Source of the DNA: Megachile rotundata
Taxonomy: Eukaryota > Arthropoda > Insecta > Hymenoptera > Megachilidae
Assembly: GCF_050947335.1 (NCBI RefSeq)
Contig: NW_027473522.1
Coordinates: forward strand, 62,001-126,000
Length of the DNA stretch: 64,000 nucleotides
Direction of reading: 5' to 3'
The translations under genes and the position numbers were made by a program. The stretch's first letter is position 1; the number at the start of each line of letters is the position of its first letter. The notes under the pieces were generated by a model. That model saw only the letters and a list, made by a program, of their open reading frames with translations, was not told the origin of the DNA and did not search any database. Of the stretch, positions 1 to 14,194 are shown in pieces.

Positions 1-1827
1 TGCATAATATGGTTAATAATATGAGTTAGATTGATAATAATAAGAGTAATAAGTATAGTAATTGTAGTTCTATCGATCATATAAGCATAATATGGTTAAT
101 AATATGAGTTAGATTCATAATAATAAGAGTAATAAGTATAGTAATTGTCGTTCTATAGATCACATAAGCATAATATGGCTAATAATATGAGTTAGATTGA
201 TAATAATAAGAGTAATGATTATAGTAATTGTCGTTCTATCGATCTTATCTGCATAATATGGTTAATAATATGAGTTAGATTGATAATTATAAGAGTAATA
301 AGTATAGTAATTGTAGTTCTATCGATCATATAAGCATAATATGGTTAATCATATGAGTTAGATTGATAATAGTGAGTGTAATAAGTATAGTAATTGTAGT
401 TCTATTGCTCATATAAGCAAAATATGGTTAATAATATGAGTTAGATTGGTAATAACAAGAGTTATAAGTATAGTAATTTTAGTTCTATCGATCATATAAG
501 CATAATATGGCTAATAATATGAGTTAGATTGATAATAATAAGAGTAAGGAGTATACTAATTGTAGTTCTATCGATCATGTCTGCATAATATGGTTAATAA
601 TATGGGTTAGATTGATAACAATAAGAGTAATAAGTATAGTAAATGTCGTGCTATCGATCATATCTGCATAATATGGATAATAATATGAGTTAGATTGATA
701 ATAGTGAGTGTAATAAGTATAGTAATTGTCGTTCTATCGATCATATTAGCATAATATGGCTAATAATATGAGTTAGGCTGATAATAATGAGAGTAATAAG
801 TATAGTAATTGTCGATCTGTCGATCATATAAGCATAATATGGCTAATAATATGAATTAGATTGATAATAATAAGAGAACTGAATATAGTAATTGTCGTTC
901 TATCGATCATATAAGCATAATATGGCTAATAATATGAGTTAGATTGATAATAATAAGAGAAGTGAGTATAGTCATTGTCGTTCGATCGATCATATAAGCA
1001 TAATATGGCTAATGATATGAGTTAAATTGATAATAATAAGAGTAATAGGTATAATAATTATCGTTCTACCGGTCATATAAGCATAATATGGCTTATAATA
1101 TGAGTTAGATTGATAATAATAAGAGTAATGAGTATAGTAATTGTCGTTCTATCGATCATATAAGCATAATATGGCTAATAATATGAGTTAGATTGATAAT
1201 AATAAGAGTAACGGGTATAGTAACAGTAGTTCTATCGATCATATCTGCATAATATGGTTAATAATATGAGTTAGATTGAAAATAATAAGAGTAATAAGTA
1301 TAGTAATTGTAGTTGTATCGATCCTATAAGCATAATATCGCTAATAATATGAGTTAGATTGATAATAATAAGAGTAATAAGTATAGTAATTGTCGTCCTA
1401 CCGATCATATCTGCATAATATGGTTAATCATGTGAGTTAGATTGATAATAGTGAGTGTAATAAGTATAGCAATTGTAGTTCTATTGCTCATATAAGCAAA
1501 ATATGGTTAATAATATGAGTTAGATTGATAATAGTGAGTGTAATAAGTATAGTAATTGTCGTTCCATCGATCATATTAGCATAATATGGTTAATAGTATG
1601 AGCTAGATTGATAATAATAAGAGTAATGAGTATCGTAATTGTCGTTCTATCGTTCATATAAGCATAATATGGCTAATAATATGAGTTAGGCTGATAATAA
1701 TAAGAGTAATGAGTATAGTAATTGTCGTTCTATCGATCATATTTGCATAATATGGTTAATAATATGCGTTAGATTGATAACAGTGAGTGTAATAAGTATA
1801 GTAATTGTCGTTTTATCGATCATATTA
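1..1827 (+). repeat. P unit 1, 22 of about 23 monomers
   Basis: Ordered run of variant monomers reaching landmark Q at 417. Its own P monomer would lie just before the window. Bases 1-1469 match 9961-11429 (offset 120 monomers) with only a few substitutions, for example gaaaataat near 1,279 and atatcg near 1,338, which are private to this copy. The same run also matches from 29,881 (offset 360 monomers). Order after Q: gtaagga; gataacaataag; ggataataat; gatctgtcg; gagaactgaa; gagaagtgag; aaattg with accggtc; gcttataat; aacgggt; gttgtatcgatcc; cgtcctacc; aatcatgtgag. Confidence 0.88.
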
Positions 1828-2906
1828 GCATAATATGGCTCATAATATGGGTTAGATTGATAATAATAAGAGTAATGAGTATAGTAATTGTAGTTCTATC
1901 GATCTTATCTGCATAATATGGTTAATAATATGAGTTAGATTGATAATAATAAGAGTAATAAGTATAGTAATTGTAGTTCTATCGATCATATAAGCATAAT
2001 ATGGTTAATAATATGAGTTAGATTCATAATAATAAGAGTAATAAGTATAGTAATTGTCGTTCTATAGATCACATAAGCATAATATGGCTAATAATATGAG
2101 TTAGATTGATAATAATAAGAGTAATGATTATAGTAATTGTCGTTCTATCGATCTTATCTGCATAATATGGTTAATAATATGAGTTAGATTGATAATAATA
2201 AGAGTAATAAGTATAGTAATTGTAGTTCTATCGATCATATAAGCATAATATGGTTAATCATATGAGTTAGATTGATAATAGTGAGTGTAATAAGTATAGT
2301 AATTGTAGTTCTATTGCTCATATAAGCAAAATATGGTTAATAATATGAGTTAGATTGGTAATAACAAGAGTTATAAGTATAGTAATTTTAGTTCTATCGA
2401 TCATATAAGCATAATATGGCTAATAATATGAGTTAGATTGATAATAATAAGAGTAATAAGTATAGGAATTGTCGTCCTATCGATCATATCTGCATAATAT
2501 GGTTAATAATATGAGTTAGATTCATAATAATAAGAGTAATAAGTATAGTAATTGTCGTTCTATCGATCTCATAAGCATAATATGGCTAATAATATGAGTT
2601 AGATTGATAATAATAAGAGTAATGATTATAGTAATTGTCGTTCTATCGTTCATATAAGCATAATATGGCTAATAATATGAGTTAGGCTGATAATAATAAG
2701 AGTAATGAGTATAGTAATTGTCGTTCTATCGATCGTATTTGCATAATATGGTTAATAATATGAGTTAGATTCATAATAATAAGAGTAATAAGTATAGTAA
2801 TTGTCGTTCTATCGATCATATGTGCATAATATGGTTAATAATATGCGTTAGATTGATAACAGTGAGTGTAGTAAGTATAGTAATTGTCGTTTTATCGATC
2901 ATATTA
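1828..2906 (+). repeat. P unit 2, truncated to 13 monomers
   Basis: Starts with P (gctcataatatggg) at 1828. Bases 1911-2454 repeat 2-545 at an offset of 1,909 bp (23 monomers), through Q at 2326. It then leaves the canonical order: the next monomer has tataggaattgtcgtcc, and the run passes through gtcgttctatcgttc and gatcgtatttgc monomers before the next P at 2907. The tataggaatt monomer and its successors recur at about 40.3 kb and 59.8 kb, so this is an inherited alternative ending rather than a local error. Confidence 0.75.
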
Positions 2907-5084
2907 GCATAATATGGCTCATAATATGGGTTAGATTGATAATAATAAGAGTAATGAGTATAGTAATTTTAGTTCTATCGATCATATATGCATAATATGG
3001 CTAATAATATGAGTTAGATTGATAATAATAAGAGTAATAAGTATAGTAATTGTCGTTCTATCGATCACATAAGCATAATATGGCTAATAATATGAGTTAG
3101 ATTGATAATAATAAGAGTAATGATTATAGTAATTGTCGTTCTATCGTTCATATAAGCATAATATGGCTAATAATATGAGTTAGGCTGATAATAATAAGAG
3201 TAATGAGTATAGTAATTGTCGTTCTATCGATCGTATTTGCATAATATGGTTAATAATATGAGTTAGATTGATAATAATGAGAGTAATAAGTATAGTAGTT
3301 GTCGTTCTATCGATCATATAAGCATAATATGGCTAATAATATGAGTTAGATTGATAATAATAAGAGAAATGAGTATAGTAATTGTCTTTCTATCGATCAT
3401 ATCTGCATAATATGGTTAATAATATGAGTTAGATTGATAATAATAAGAGTAACGAGTATAGTAACAGTAGTTCTATCGATCATATCTGCATAATATGGTT
3501 AATAATATGAGTTAGATTGATAATAATAAGAGTAATAAGTATAGTAATTGTAGTTCTATCGATCCTATAAGCATAATATGGCTAATAATATGAGTTAGAT
3601 TGATAATAGTGAGTGTAATAAGTATAGCAATTGTAGTTCTATTGCTCATATAAGCAAAATATGGTTAATAATATGAGTTAGATTGATAATAGTGAGTGTA
3701 ATAAGTATAGTAATTGTCGTTCTATCGATCATATTAGCATAATATGGTTAATAATATGAGTTAGATTGATAATAGTGAGTGTAATAAGTACAGTAATTGT
3801 CGTTCTATCGATCATATTAGCATAATATGGTTAATAATATGAGCTAGATTGATAATAATAAGAGAAATGAGTATAGTAATTGTCGTTCTATCGTTCATAT
3901 AAGCATAATATGGCTAATAATATGAGTTAGACTGATAATAATAAGAGTAATGAGTATAGTAATTGTCGTTCTATCGATCGTAATTGCATAATATGGTTAA
4001 TAATATGAGTTAGATTGATAACAGTGAGTGTAATAAGTATAGTAATTGTCGTTCTGTCGATCATATAAGCATAATATAGCTAATAATATGAGTCAGATCG
4101 ATAATAATAAGAGTAATAAGTGTAGTAAATGTCGTGCTATCGATCATATCCGCATAATATGGTTAATAATATGAGTTAGATTGATAATAGTGAGTGTAAT
4201 AGGTATAGTAATTGTCGTTCTATCGATCATATTAGTATAATATGGTTAATAATATGAGTTAGATTGATAATAATAAGAGAAGTGAGTATAGTCATTGTCG
4301 TTCGATCGATCATATAAGCATAATATGGCTAATAATATGAGTAAGATTGATAATAATAAGAGAAGTGAGTATAGTCATTGTCGTTCGATCGATCATATAA
4401 GCATAATATGGCTAATGATATGAGTTATGCTGATAATAATAAGAGTAATGAGTATACTAATTGTAGTTCTATCGATCATATCTGCATAATATGGTTAATA
4501 ATATGAGTTAGATTGATAACAATAAGAGCAATAAGTACAGTAAATGTCGTGCTATCGATCATATCTGCATAATATGGATAATAATATGAGTTAGATTGAT
4601 AATAGTGAGTGTAATAAGTATAGTAATTGTCGTTCTATCGATCATATTAGCATAATATGGTTAATAATATGAGTTAGATTGATAATAGTGAGTGTAATAA
4701 GTACAGTAATTGTCGTTCTATCGATCATATTAGCATAATATGGTTAATAATATGAGCTAGATTGATAATAATAAGAGTAATGAGTATAGTAATTGTCGTT
4801 CTATCGTTCATATAAGCATAATATGGCTAATAATATGAGTTATGCTGATAATAATAAGAGTAATGAGTATAGTAATTGTCGTTCTATCGGTCATATTTGC
4901 ATAATATGTTTAATAATATGAGTTAGATTGATAACAGTGAGTGTAATAAGTATAGTAATTGTCGTTCTGTCGATCATATAAGCATAATATGGCTAATAAT
5001 ATGAGTTAGGTTGATAATAATGAGAGAAATGAGTATAGTAATTGTCTTTCTATCGATCATATCTGCATAATATGGTTAATAATA
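2907..5084 (+). repeat. Bridge segment between P and R zones
   Basis: Begins with P at 2907 but moves into mixed monomers rich in the gtgagtgtaa class. Bases from about 3,330 to 4,260 match 22,669-23,599 (offset 233 monomers). Three monomers at about 4,260-4,509 are absent from the second copy, after which matching resumes at an offset of 230 monomers. An R-like monomer (attagtataatatgg) starts at 4235, matched at 23574. The pair aacgag and gtagttctatcgatcc near 3.45-3.56 kb lacks the changes seen in most P units. Confidence 0.7.
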
Positions 5085-6456
5085 TGAGTTAGATTGATAA
5101 TAATAAGAGTAATGAGTATAGTAATTGTCGTTCTATCGTTCATATAAGCATAATATGGCTAATAATATGAGTTAGGCTGATAATAATAAGAGTAATGAGT
5201 ATAATAATTATCGTTCTACCGATCATATAAGCATAATATGGCTTATAATATGAGTTAGATTGATAATAATAAGAGTAATAAGTATAGTAATTTTCGTCCT
5301 ATCGATCATATAAGCATAATATGGCTAACAATATGAGTTAGATTGATAATAATAAGAGTAATGAGTATAGTAATTGTCGTTCTATCGATTATATAAGCAT
5401 AATATGGCTAATAATATGAGTTAGATTGATATTAATAAGAGTAATGAGTATACTAATTGTAGTTCTATCGATCATATCTGCATAATATGGTTAATAATAT
5501 GAGTTAGATTGATAACAATAAGAGTAATAAGTATAGTGAATGTCGTGCTATCGATCATATCTGCATAATATGGTTAATAATATGAGTTAGATTCAAAATA
5601 ATAAGAGTAATAAGTATAGTAATTGTCGTTCTATCGATCACATAAGCATAATATGGCTAATAATATGAGTTAGGCTGATAATAATAAGAGTAATGAGTAT
5701 AGTAATTGTCGTTCTATCGATCGTGTTTGCATAATATGGTTAATAATATGAGTTAGATTGATAATAGTGAGTGTAATAGGTATAGTAATTGTCGTTCTAT
5801 CGATCATCTTAGTATAATATGGTTAATAATATGAGTTAGATTGATAATAATACGAGAAGTGAGTATAGTCATTGTCGTTCGATCGATCATATAAGCATAA
5901 TATGGCTAATGATATGAGTTAGATTGATAATAATAAGAGTAATGAGTGTACTAATTGTAGTTCTATCGATCATATCTGCATAATATGGTTAATAATATGA
6001 GTTAGATTGATAACAATAAGAGCAATAAGTACAGTAAATGTCGTGCTATCGATCATATCTGCATAATATGGATAATAATATGAGTTAGATTCATAATGGT
6101 GAGTGTAATAAGTATAGTAATTGTCGTTCTATCGATCATATTAGCATAATATGGCTAACAATATGAGTTAGATTGATAATAATAAGAGTAATGAGTATAG
6201 TAATTGTCGTTCTATCGATCATATTAGCATAATATGGTTAATAATATGAGCTAGATTGATAATAATAAGAGTAATGAGTATAGTAATTGTCGTTCTGTCG
6301 TTCATATAAGCATAATATGGCTAATAATATGAGTTAGGCTGATAATAATAAGAGTAATGAGTACAGTAATTGTCGTTCTATCGATCGTATTTGCATAATA
6401 TGGTCAATGATATGAGTTAGATTGATAACAGTGAGTGTAATAAGTATAGTAATTGT
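5085..6456 (+). repeat. R zone, copy 1
   Basis: Holds landmark R (ctt agtataatatgg) at 5812, preceded by the gtaatagg subtype. Other markers in order are aattttcgtcc, cgattatataagc, gatattaataag, tagtgaatgtcg, gattcaaaata and gatcgtgtttgc. The segment recurs at about 24.1-25.5 kb with one monomer missing, and at 28.0-29.36 kb complete (offset 276 monomers). Confidence 0.75.
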
Positions 6457-8913
6457 CGTTCTGTCGATCATATAAGCATAATATGGCTAATAATATGAGT
6501 TAGGTTGATAATAATGAGAGCAATAAGTATAGTAATTGTCGTTCTATCGATCATATCTGCATAATATGGTTAATAATATGAGTTGGATTGATAACAGTGA
6601 GTGTAATAAGTATAGTAATTGTCGTTCTGTCGATCACATAAGCATAATATGTCTAATAATATGAGTTAGATTCATAATAATAAGAGCAATAAGTATAGTA
6701 ATTGTCCTTCTATCGATCACATAAGCATAATATGGCTAATAATATGAGTTAGATTGATAATAATGAGAGTAATAAGTATAGTAATTGTCGTTCTATCGAT
6801 CATATAAGCATAATATGGCTAATAATATGAGTTAGATTGATAATAATAAGAGTAATGAGTATAGTAATTGTCGTTCTATCGATCATATTTGCATAATGTG
6901 GTTAATAATATGAGTTAGATTGATAACAGTGAGTGTAATAAGTATAGTAATTGTCTTTCTATCGATCATATAAGCATAATGTGGCTAATAATATGAGTTA
7001 GATTGATAATAATAAGAGAAATGAATATAGTAATTGTCGTTCTATCGATCATATAAGCATAATATGGCTAATAATATGAGTTAGATTGATAATAATAAGA
7101 GTAATGAGTATAGTAATTGTCGTTCTATCGATCATATTAGCATAATATGGTTAATAATATGAGCTAGATTGATAATAATAAGAGTAATGAGTATAGTAAT
7201 TGTCGTTCTATCGTTCATATAAGCATAATATGGCTAATAATATGAGTAAGGCTGATATTAATAAGAGTAATGAGTATAGTAATTGTCGTTCTATCGATCG
7301 TATTTGCATAATATGGTTAATAATATCAGTTAGATTGATAACAGTGAGTGTAATAAGTATAGTAATTGTCGTTCTGTCGATCATATAAGCATAATATGGC
7401 TAATAATATGAGTTAGGTTGATAATAATGAGAGTAATAAGTATAGTAATTGTCGTTCTATCGATCATATCTGCATAATATGGTTAATAATATGAGTTAGA
7501 TTGATAATAATAAGAGTAATAAGTATAGTAAATGTCGTGCTATCGATCATATCTGCATAATATGGTTAATAATATGAGTTAGATTGATAATAATAAGAGT
7601 AGTAAGTGTAGTAAATGTCGTGCTATCGATCATATCTGCATAATATGGTTAATAATATGAGTTAGATTGATAATAATGAGAGTAATAAGTATAGTAATTG
7701 TCGTTCTATCGATCATATCTGCATAATATGGTTAATAATATGAGTTAGATTGATAATAATAAGAGTAACGAGTATAGTAACAGTAGTTCTATCGATCATA
7801 TCCGCATAATATGGCTAATAATATGAGTTAGATTGATAATAATAAGAGAAATAAGTATAGTAATTGTCGTCCTATCGATCATATAAGCATAATATGGCTA
7901 ATAATATGAGTTAGATTGATAATAATAAGAGTAATGAGTATAGTAATTGTCGTTCTATCGATCATATAAGCATAATATGGCTAATAATATGAGTTAGATT
8001 GATAATAATAAGAGTAATGAGTATACTAATTGTAGTTCTATCGATCATATCTGCATAATATGGTTAATAATATGAGTTAGATTGATAACAATAAGAGTAA
8101 TAAGAGTAGTAAATGTCGTGCTATCGATCATATCTGCATAATATGGTTAATAATATGAGTTAGATTCATAATAATAAGAGTAATAAGTATAGTAATTGTC
8201 GTTCTATCGATCATATGTGCATAATATGGTTAATAATATGAGTTAGATTGATAACAGTGAGTGTAATAAGTATAGTAATTGTCGTTCTGTCGATCACATA
8301 AGCATAATATGGCTAATAATCTGAGTTAGATTGATAATAGTAAGAGTAATAAGTGTAGTAAATGTCGTGCTATCGATCATATCTGCATAATATGGTTAAT
8401 AATATGAGTTAGATTCATAATAATAAGAGTAATAAGTATAGTAATTGTCGTTCTATCGATCACATAAGCATAATATGGCTAATAATATGAGTTAGATTGA
8501 TAATAATGAGAGTAATAAGTAGAGTAATTGTCGTTCTATCGATCATATAAGCATAGTATGGCTAATAATATGAGTTAGATTGATAATAATAAGAGAAATG
8601 AGTATAGTAATTGTCTTTCTATCGATCATATCTGCATAATATGGTTAATAATGTCAGTTAGATTGATAATAGTGAGTGTAATAAGTATAGTAATTGTAGT
8701 TCTATCGATCATATTAGCATAATATGGCTTATAATATGAGTTAGGCTGATAATAATAAGAGTAATGAGTATAGTAATTGTCGTTCTATCGATCGTATTTG
8801 CATAATGTGGTTAATAATATGAGTTAGATTGATAACAGTGAGTGTAATAAGTATAGTAATTATCTTTCTATCGATCATATAAGCATAATATGGCTAATAA
8901 TATGAGTTAGATT
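6457..8913 (+). repeat. O-S zone, copy 1
   Basis: Contains landmark O near 7,200-7,390 (gagtaaggctgat, then aatatcagttag) and landmark S (aatgtcagttag) in the monomer starting at 8634. It repeats as about 25.5-28.0 kb; O and S are both displaced by 230 monomers (19,090 bp). The match ends where 8,914 reads gattgagaataat and the second copy reads gattgataataat. Confidence 0.75.
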
Positions 8914-9878
8914 GAGAATAATAAGAGAAATGAATATAGTAATTGTCGTTCTATCGATCATATAAGCATAATATGGCTAATAATATGAGTTAGATTGATA
9001 ATAATAAGAGAAGTGAGTATAGTCATTGTCGTTCGATCGATCATATAAGCATAATATGGCTAATGATATGAGTTAAATTGATAATAATAAGAGTAATAGG
9101 TATAATAATTATCGTTCTACCGGTCATATAAGCATAATATGGCTTATAATATGAGTTAGATTGATAATAATAAGAGTAATGAGTATAGTAATTGTCGTTC
9201 TATCGATCATATAAGCATAATATGGCTAATAATATGAGTTAGATTGATAATAATAAGAGTAACGGGTATAGTAACAGTAGTTCTATCGATCATATCTGCA
9301 TAATATGGTTAATAATATGAGTTAGATTGATAATAATAAGAGTAATAAGTATAGTAATTGTAGTTGTATCGATCCTATAAGCATAATATGGCTAATAATA
9401 TGAGTTAGATTGATAATAATAAGAGTAATAAGTATAATAATTGTCGTCCTACCGATCATATCTGCATAATATGGTTAATCATGTGAGTTAGATTGATAAT
9501 AGTGAGTGTAATAAGTATAGCAATTGTAGTTCTATTGCTCATATAAGCAAAATATGGTTAATAATATGAGTTAGATTGATAATAATAAGAGTAATAAGTA
9601 TAGTAATTGTAGTTGTATCGATCCTATAAGCATAATATGGCTAATAATATGAGTTAGATTGATAATAATAAGAGTAATAAGTATAGTAATTGTCGTCCTA
9701 CCGATCATATCTGCATAATATGGTTAATCATGTGAGTTAGATTGATAATAGTGAGTGTAATAAGTATAGTAATTGTCGTTCTATCGATCATATTAGCATA
9801 ATATGGCTAATAATATGCGTTAGATTGATAACAGTGAGTGTAATAAGTATAGTAATTGTCGTTTTATCGATCATATTA
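8914..9878 (+). repeat. P tail with a 3-monomer local duplication
   Basis: Second half of a P unit (gagaagtgag, aaattg with accggtc, gcttataat, aacgggt, gttgtatcgatcc). The block 9298-9546 is repeated at 9547-9795, exactly 249 bp or three monomers. The monomer starting at 9547 is a hybrid: its 5' end is the gcaaaatatgg type and its 3' end the gttgtatcgatcc type, which marks the crossover inside one monomer. Confidence 0.75.
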
Positions 9879-11621
9879 GCATACTATGGCTCATAATATG
9901 GGTTAGATTGATAATAATAAGAGTAATGAGTATAGTGATTGTAGTTCTATCGATCTTATCTGCATAATATGGTTAATAATATGAGTTAGATTGATAATAA
10001 TAAGAGTAATAAGTATAGTAATTGTAGTTCTATCGATCATATAAGCATAATATGGTTAATAATATGAGTTAGATTCATAATAATAAGAGTAATAAGTATA
10101 GTAATTGTCGTTCTATAGATCACATAAGCATAATATGGCTAATAATATGAGTTAGATTGATAATAATAAGAGTAATGATTATAGTAATTGTCGTTCTATC
10201 GATCTTATCTGCATAATATGGTTAATAATATGAGTTAGATTGATAATAATAAGAGTAATAAGTATAGTAATTGTAGTTCTATCGATCATATAAGCATAAT
10301 ATGGTTAATCATATGAGTTAGATTGATAATAGTGAGTGTAATAAGTATAGTAATTGTAGTTCTATTGCTCATATAAGCAAAATATGGTTAATAATATGAG
10401 TTAGATTGGTAATAACAAGAGTTATAAGTATAGTAATTTTAGTTCTATCGATCATATAAGCATAATATGGCTAATAATATGAGTTAGATTGATAATAATA
10501 AGAGTAAGGAGTATACTAATTGTAGTTCTATCGATCATGTCTGCATAATATGGTTAATAATATGGGTTAGATTGATAACAATAAGAGTAATAAGTATAGT
10601 AAATGTCGTGCTATCGATCATATCTGCATAATATGGATAATAATATGAGTTAGATTGATAATAGTGAGTGTAATAAGTATAGTAATTGTCGTTCTATCGA
10701 TCATATTAGCATAATATGGCTAATAATATGAGTTAGGCTGATAATAATGAGAGTAATAAGTATAGTAATTGTCGATCTGTCGATCATATAAGCATAATAT
10801 GGCTAATAATATGAATTAGATTGATAATAATAAGAGAACTGAATATAGTAATTGTCGTTCTATCGATCATATAAGCATAATATGGCTAATAATATGAGTT
10901 AGATTGATAATAATAAGAGAAGTGAGTATAGTCATTGTCGTTCGATCGATCATATAAGCATAATATGGCTAATGATATGAGTTAAATTGATAATAATAAG
11001 AGTAATAGGTATAATAATTATCGTTCTACCGGTCATATAAGCATAATATGGCTTATAATATGAGTTAGATTGATAATAATAAGAGTAATGAGTATAGTAA
11101 TTGTCGTTCTATCGATCATATAAGCATAATATGGCTAATAATATGAGTTAGATTGATAATAATAAGAGTAACGGGTATAGTAACAGTAGTTCTATCGATC
11201 ATATCTGCATAATATGGTTAATAATATGAGTTAGATTGATAATAATAAGAGTAATAAGTATAGTAATTGTAGTTGTATCGATCCTATAAGCATAATATGG
11301 CTAATAATATGAGTTAGATTGATAATAATAAGAGTAATAAGTATAGTAATTGTCGTCCTACCGATCATATCTGCATAATATGGTTAATCATGTGAGTTAG
11401 ATTGATAATAGTGAGTGTAATAAGTATAGTAATTGTCGTTCTATCGATCATATTAGCATAATATGGCTAATAATATGAGTTAGGCTGATAATAATGAGAG
11501 TAATGAGTATAGTAATTGTCGTTCTATCGATCATATTTGCATAATATGGTTAATAATATGCGTTAGATTGATGACAGTGAGTGTAATAAGTATAGTAATT
11601 GTCGTTTTATCGATCATATTA
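9879..11621 (+). repeat. P unit 3, 21 monomers
   Basis: P at 9879 and Q at 10377. This is the cleanest P unit wholly inside the window. It carries atactatgg at its first monomer, a private change shared with the next unit at 11,622. It matches 1-1469 (offset 120 monomers) and 29,882 onward (offset 240 monomers). Confidence 0.85.
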
Positions 11622-14194
11622 GCATACTATGGCTCATAATATGGGTTAGATTGATAATAATAAGAGTAATGAGTATAGTAATTGTAGTTCTATCGATCTT
11701 ATCTGCATAATATGGTTAATAATATGAGTTAGATTGATAATAATAAGAGTAATAAGTATAGTAATTGTAGTTCTATCGATCATATAAGCATAATATGGTT
11801 AATAATATGAGTTAGATTCATAATAATAAGAGTAATAAGTATAGTAATTGTCGTTCTATAGATCACATAAGCATAATATGGCTAATAATATGAGTTAGAT
11901 TGATAATAATAAGAGTAATGATTATAGTAATTGTAGTTCTATCGATCATATAAGCATAATATGGTTAATCATATGAGTTAGATTGATAATAGTGAGTGTA
12001 ATAAGTATAGTAATTGTAGTTCTATTGCTCATATAAGCAAAATATGGTTAATAATATGAGTTAGATTGGTAATAACAAGAGTTATAAGTATAGTAATTTT
12101 AGTTCTATCGATCATATAAGCATAATATGGCTAATAATATGAGTTAGATTGATAATAATAAGAGTAAGGAGTATACTAATTGTAGTTCTATCGATCATGT
12201 CTGCATAATATGGTTAATAATATGGGTTAGATTGATAACAATAAGAGTAATAAGTATAGTAAATGTCGTGCTATCGATCATATCTGCATAATATGGATAA
12301 TAATATGAGTTAGATTGATAATAGTGAGTGTAATAAGTATAGTAATTGTCGTTCTATCGATCATATTAGCATAATATGGCTAATAATATGAGTTAGGCTG
12401 ATAATAATGAGAGTAATAAGTATAGTAATTGTCGATCTGTCGATCATATAAGCATAATATGGCTAATAATATGAATTAGATTGATAATAATAAGAGAACT
12501 GAATATAGTAATTGTCGTTCTATCGATCATATAAGCATAATATGGCTAATAATATGAGTTAGATTGATAATAATAAGAGAAGTGAGTATAGTCATTGTCG
12601 TTCGATCGATCATATAAGCATAATATGGCTAATGATATGAGTTAAATTGATAATAATAAGAGTAATAGGTATAATAATTATCGTTCTACCGGTCATATAA
12701 GCATAATATGGCTTATAATATGAGTTAGATTGATAATAATAAGAGTAATGAGTATAGTAATTGTCGTTCTATCGATCATATAAGCATAATATGGCTAATA
12801 ATATGAGTTAGATTGATAATAATAAGAGTAACGGGTATAGTAACAGTAGTTCTATCGATCATATCTGCATAATATGGTTAATAATATGAGTTAGATTGAT
12901 AATAATAAGAGTAATAAGTATAGTAATTGTAGTTGTATCGATCCTATAAGCATAATATGGCTAATAATATGAGTTAGATTGATAATAATAAGAGTAATAA
13001 GTATAGTAATTGTCGTCCTACCGATCATATCTGCATAATATGGTTAATCATGTGAGTTAGATTGATAATAGTGAGTGTAATAAGTATAGTAATTGTCGTT
13101 CTATCGATCATATTAGCATAATATGGCTAATAATATGAGTTAGGCTGATAATAATGAGAGTAATAAGTATAGTAATTGTCGTTCTGTCGATCATATAAGC
13201 ATAATATGGCTAATAATATGAATTAGATTGATAATAATAAGAGAACTGAATATAGTAATTGTCGTTCTATCGATCATATAAGCATAATATGGCTAATAAT
13301 ATGAGTTAGATTGATAATAATAAGAGAAGTGAGTATAGTCATTGTCGTTCGATCGATCATATAAGCATAATATGGCTAATGATATGAGTTAAATTGATAA
13401 TAATAAGAGTAATAGGTATAATAATTATCGTTCTACCGGTCATATAAGCATAATATGGCTTATAATATGAGTTAGATTGATAATAATAAGAGTAATGAGT
13501 ATAGTAATTGTCGTTCTATCGATCATATAAGCATAATATGGCTAATAATATGAGTTAGATTGATAATAATAAGAGTAACGGGTATAGTAACAGTAGTTCT
13601 ATCGATCATATCTGCATAATATGGTTAATAATATGAGTTAGATTGATAATAATAAGAGTAATAAGTATAGTAATTGTAGTTGTATCGATCCTATAAGCAT
13701 AATATGGCTAATAATATGAGTTAGATTGATAATAATAAGAGTAATAAGTATAGTAATTGTCGTCCTACCGATCATATCTGCATAATATGGTTAATCATGT
13801 GAGTTAGATTGATAATAGTGAGTGTAATAAGTATAGCAATTGTCGTTCTATTGCTCATATAAGCAAAATATGGTTAATAATATGAGTTAGATTGATAATA
13901 GTGAGTGTAATAAGTATAGTAATTGTCGTTCTATCGATCATATTAGCATAATATGGTTAATAATATGAGATAGATTGATAATAGTGAGTGTAATAAGTAC
14001 AGTAATTGTCGTTCTATCGATCATATTAGCATAATATGGTTAATAATATGAGCTAGATTGATAATAATAAGAGTAATGAGTATCGTAATTGTCGTTCTAT
14101 CGTTCATATAAGCATAATATGGCTAATAATATGCGTTAGATTGATAACAGTGAGTGTAATAAGTATAGTAATTGTCGTTTTATCGATCATATTA
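11622..14194 (+). repeat. Compound P unit 4, 31 monomers
   Basis: P at 11622 and Q at 12037, only five monomers later because one monomer is missing near 11.94 kb. The part around gagaactgaa is present twice, at 12494 and 13241, exactly 747 bp (nine monomers) apart, which makes the unit compound. The same 747-bp internal duplication recurs at 30754 and 31501. Confidence 0.8.

Noticed and set aside
7200..7388. 62-codon open frame, repeated at 16911, 26290, 29610, 35171, 46376, 48784, 52851 and 54760
   Set aside because: It begins at TTG inside a monomer, has no ribosome-binding or splice context, and exists only because two stops are changed in the O landmark. All nine are copies of the same satellite block. 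The hydrophobic second half comes from ATA, ATT and GTA triplets of the AT-rich repeat.
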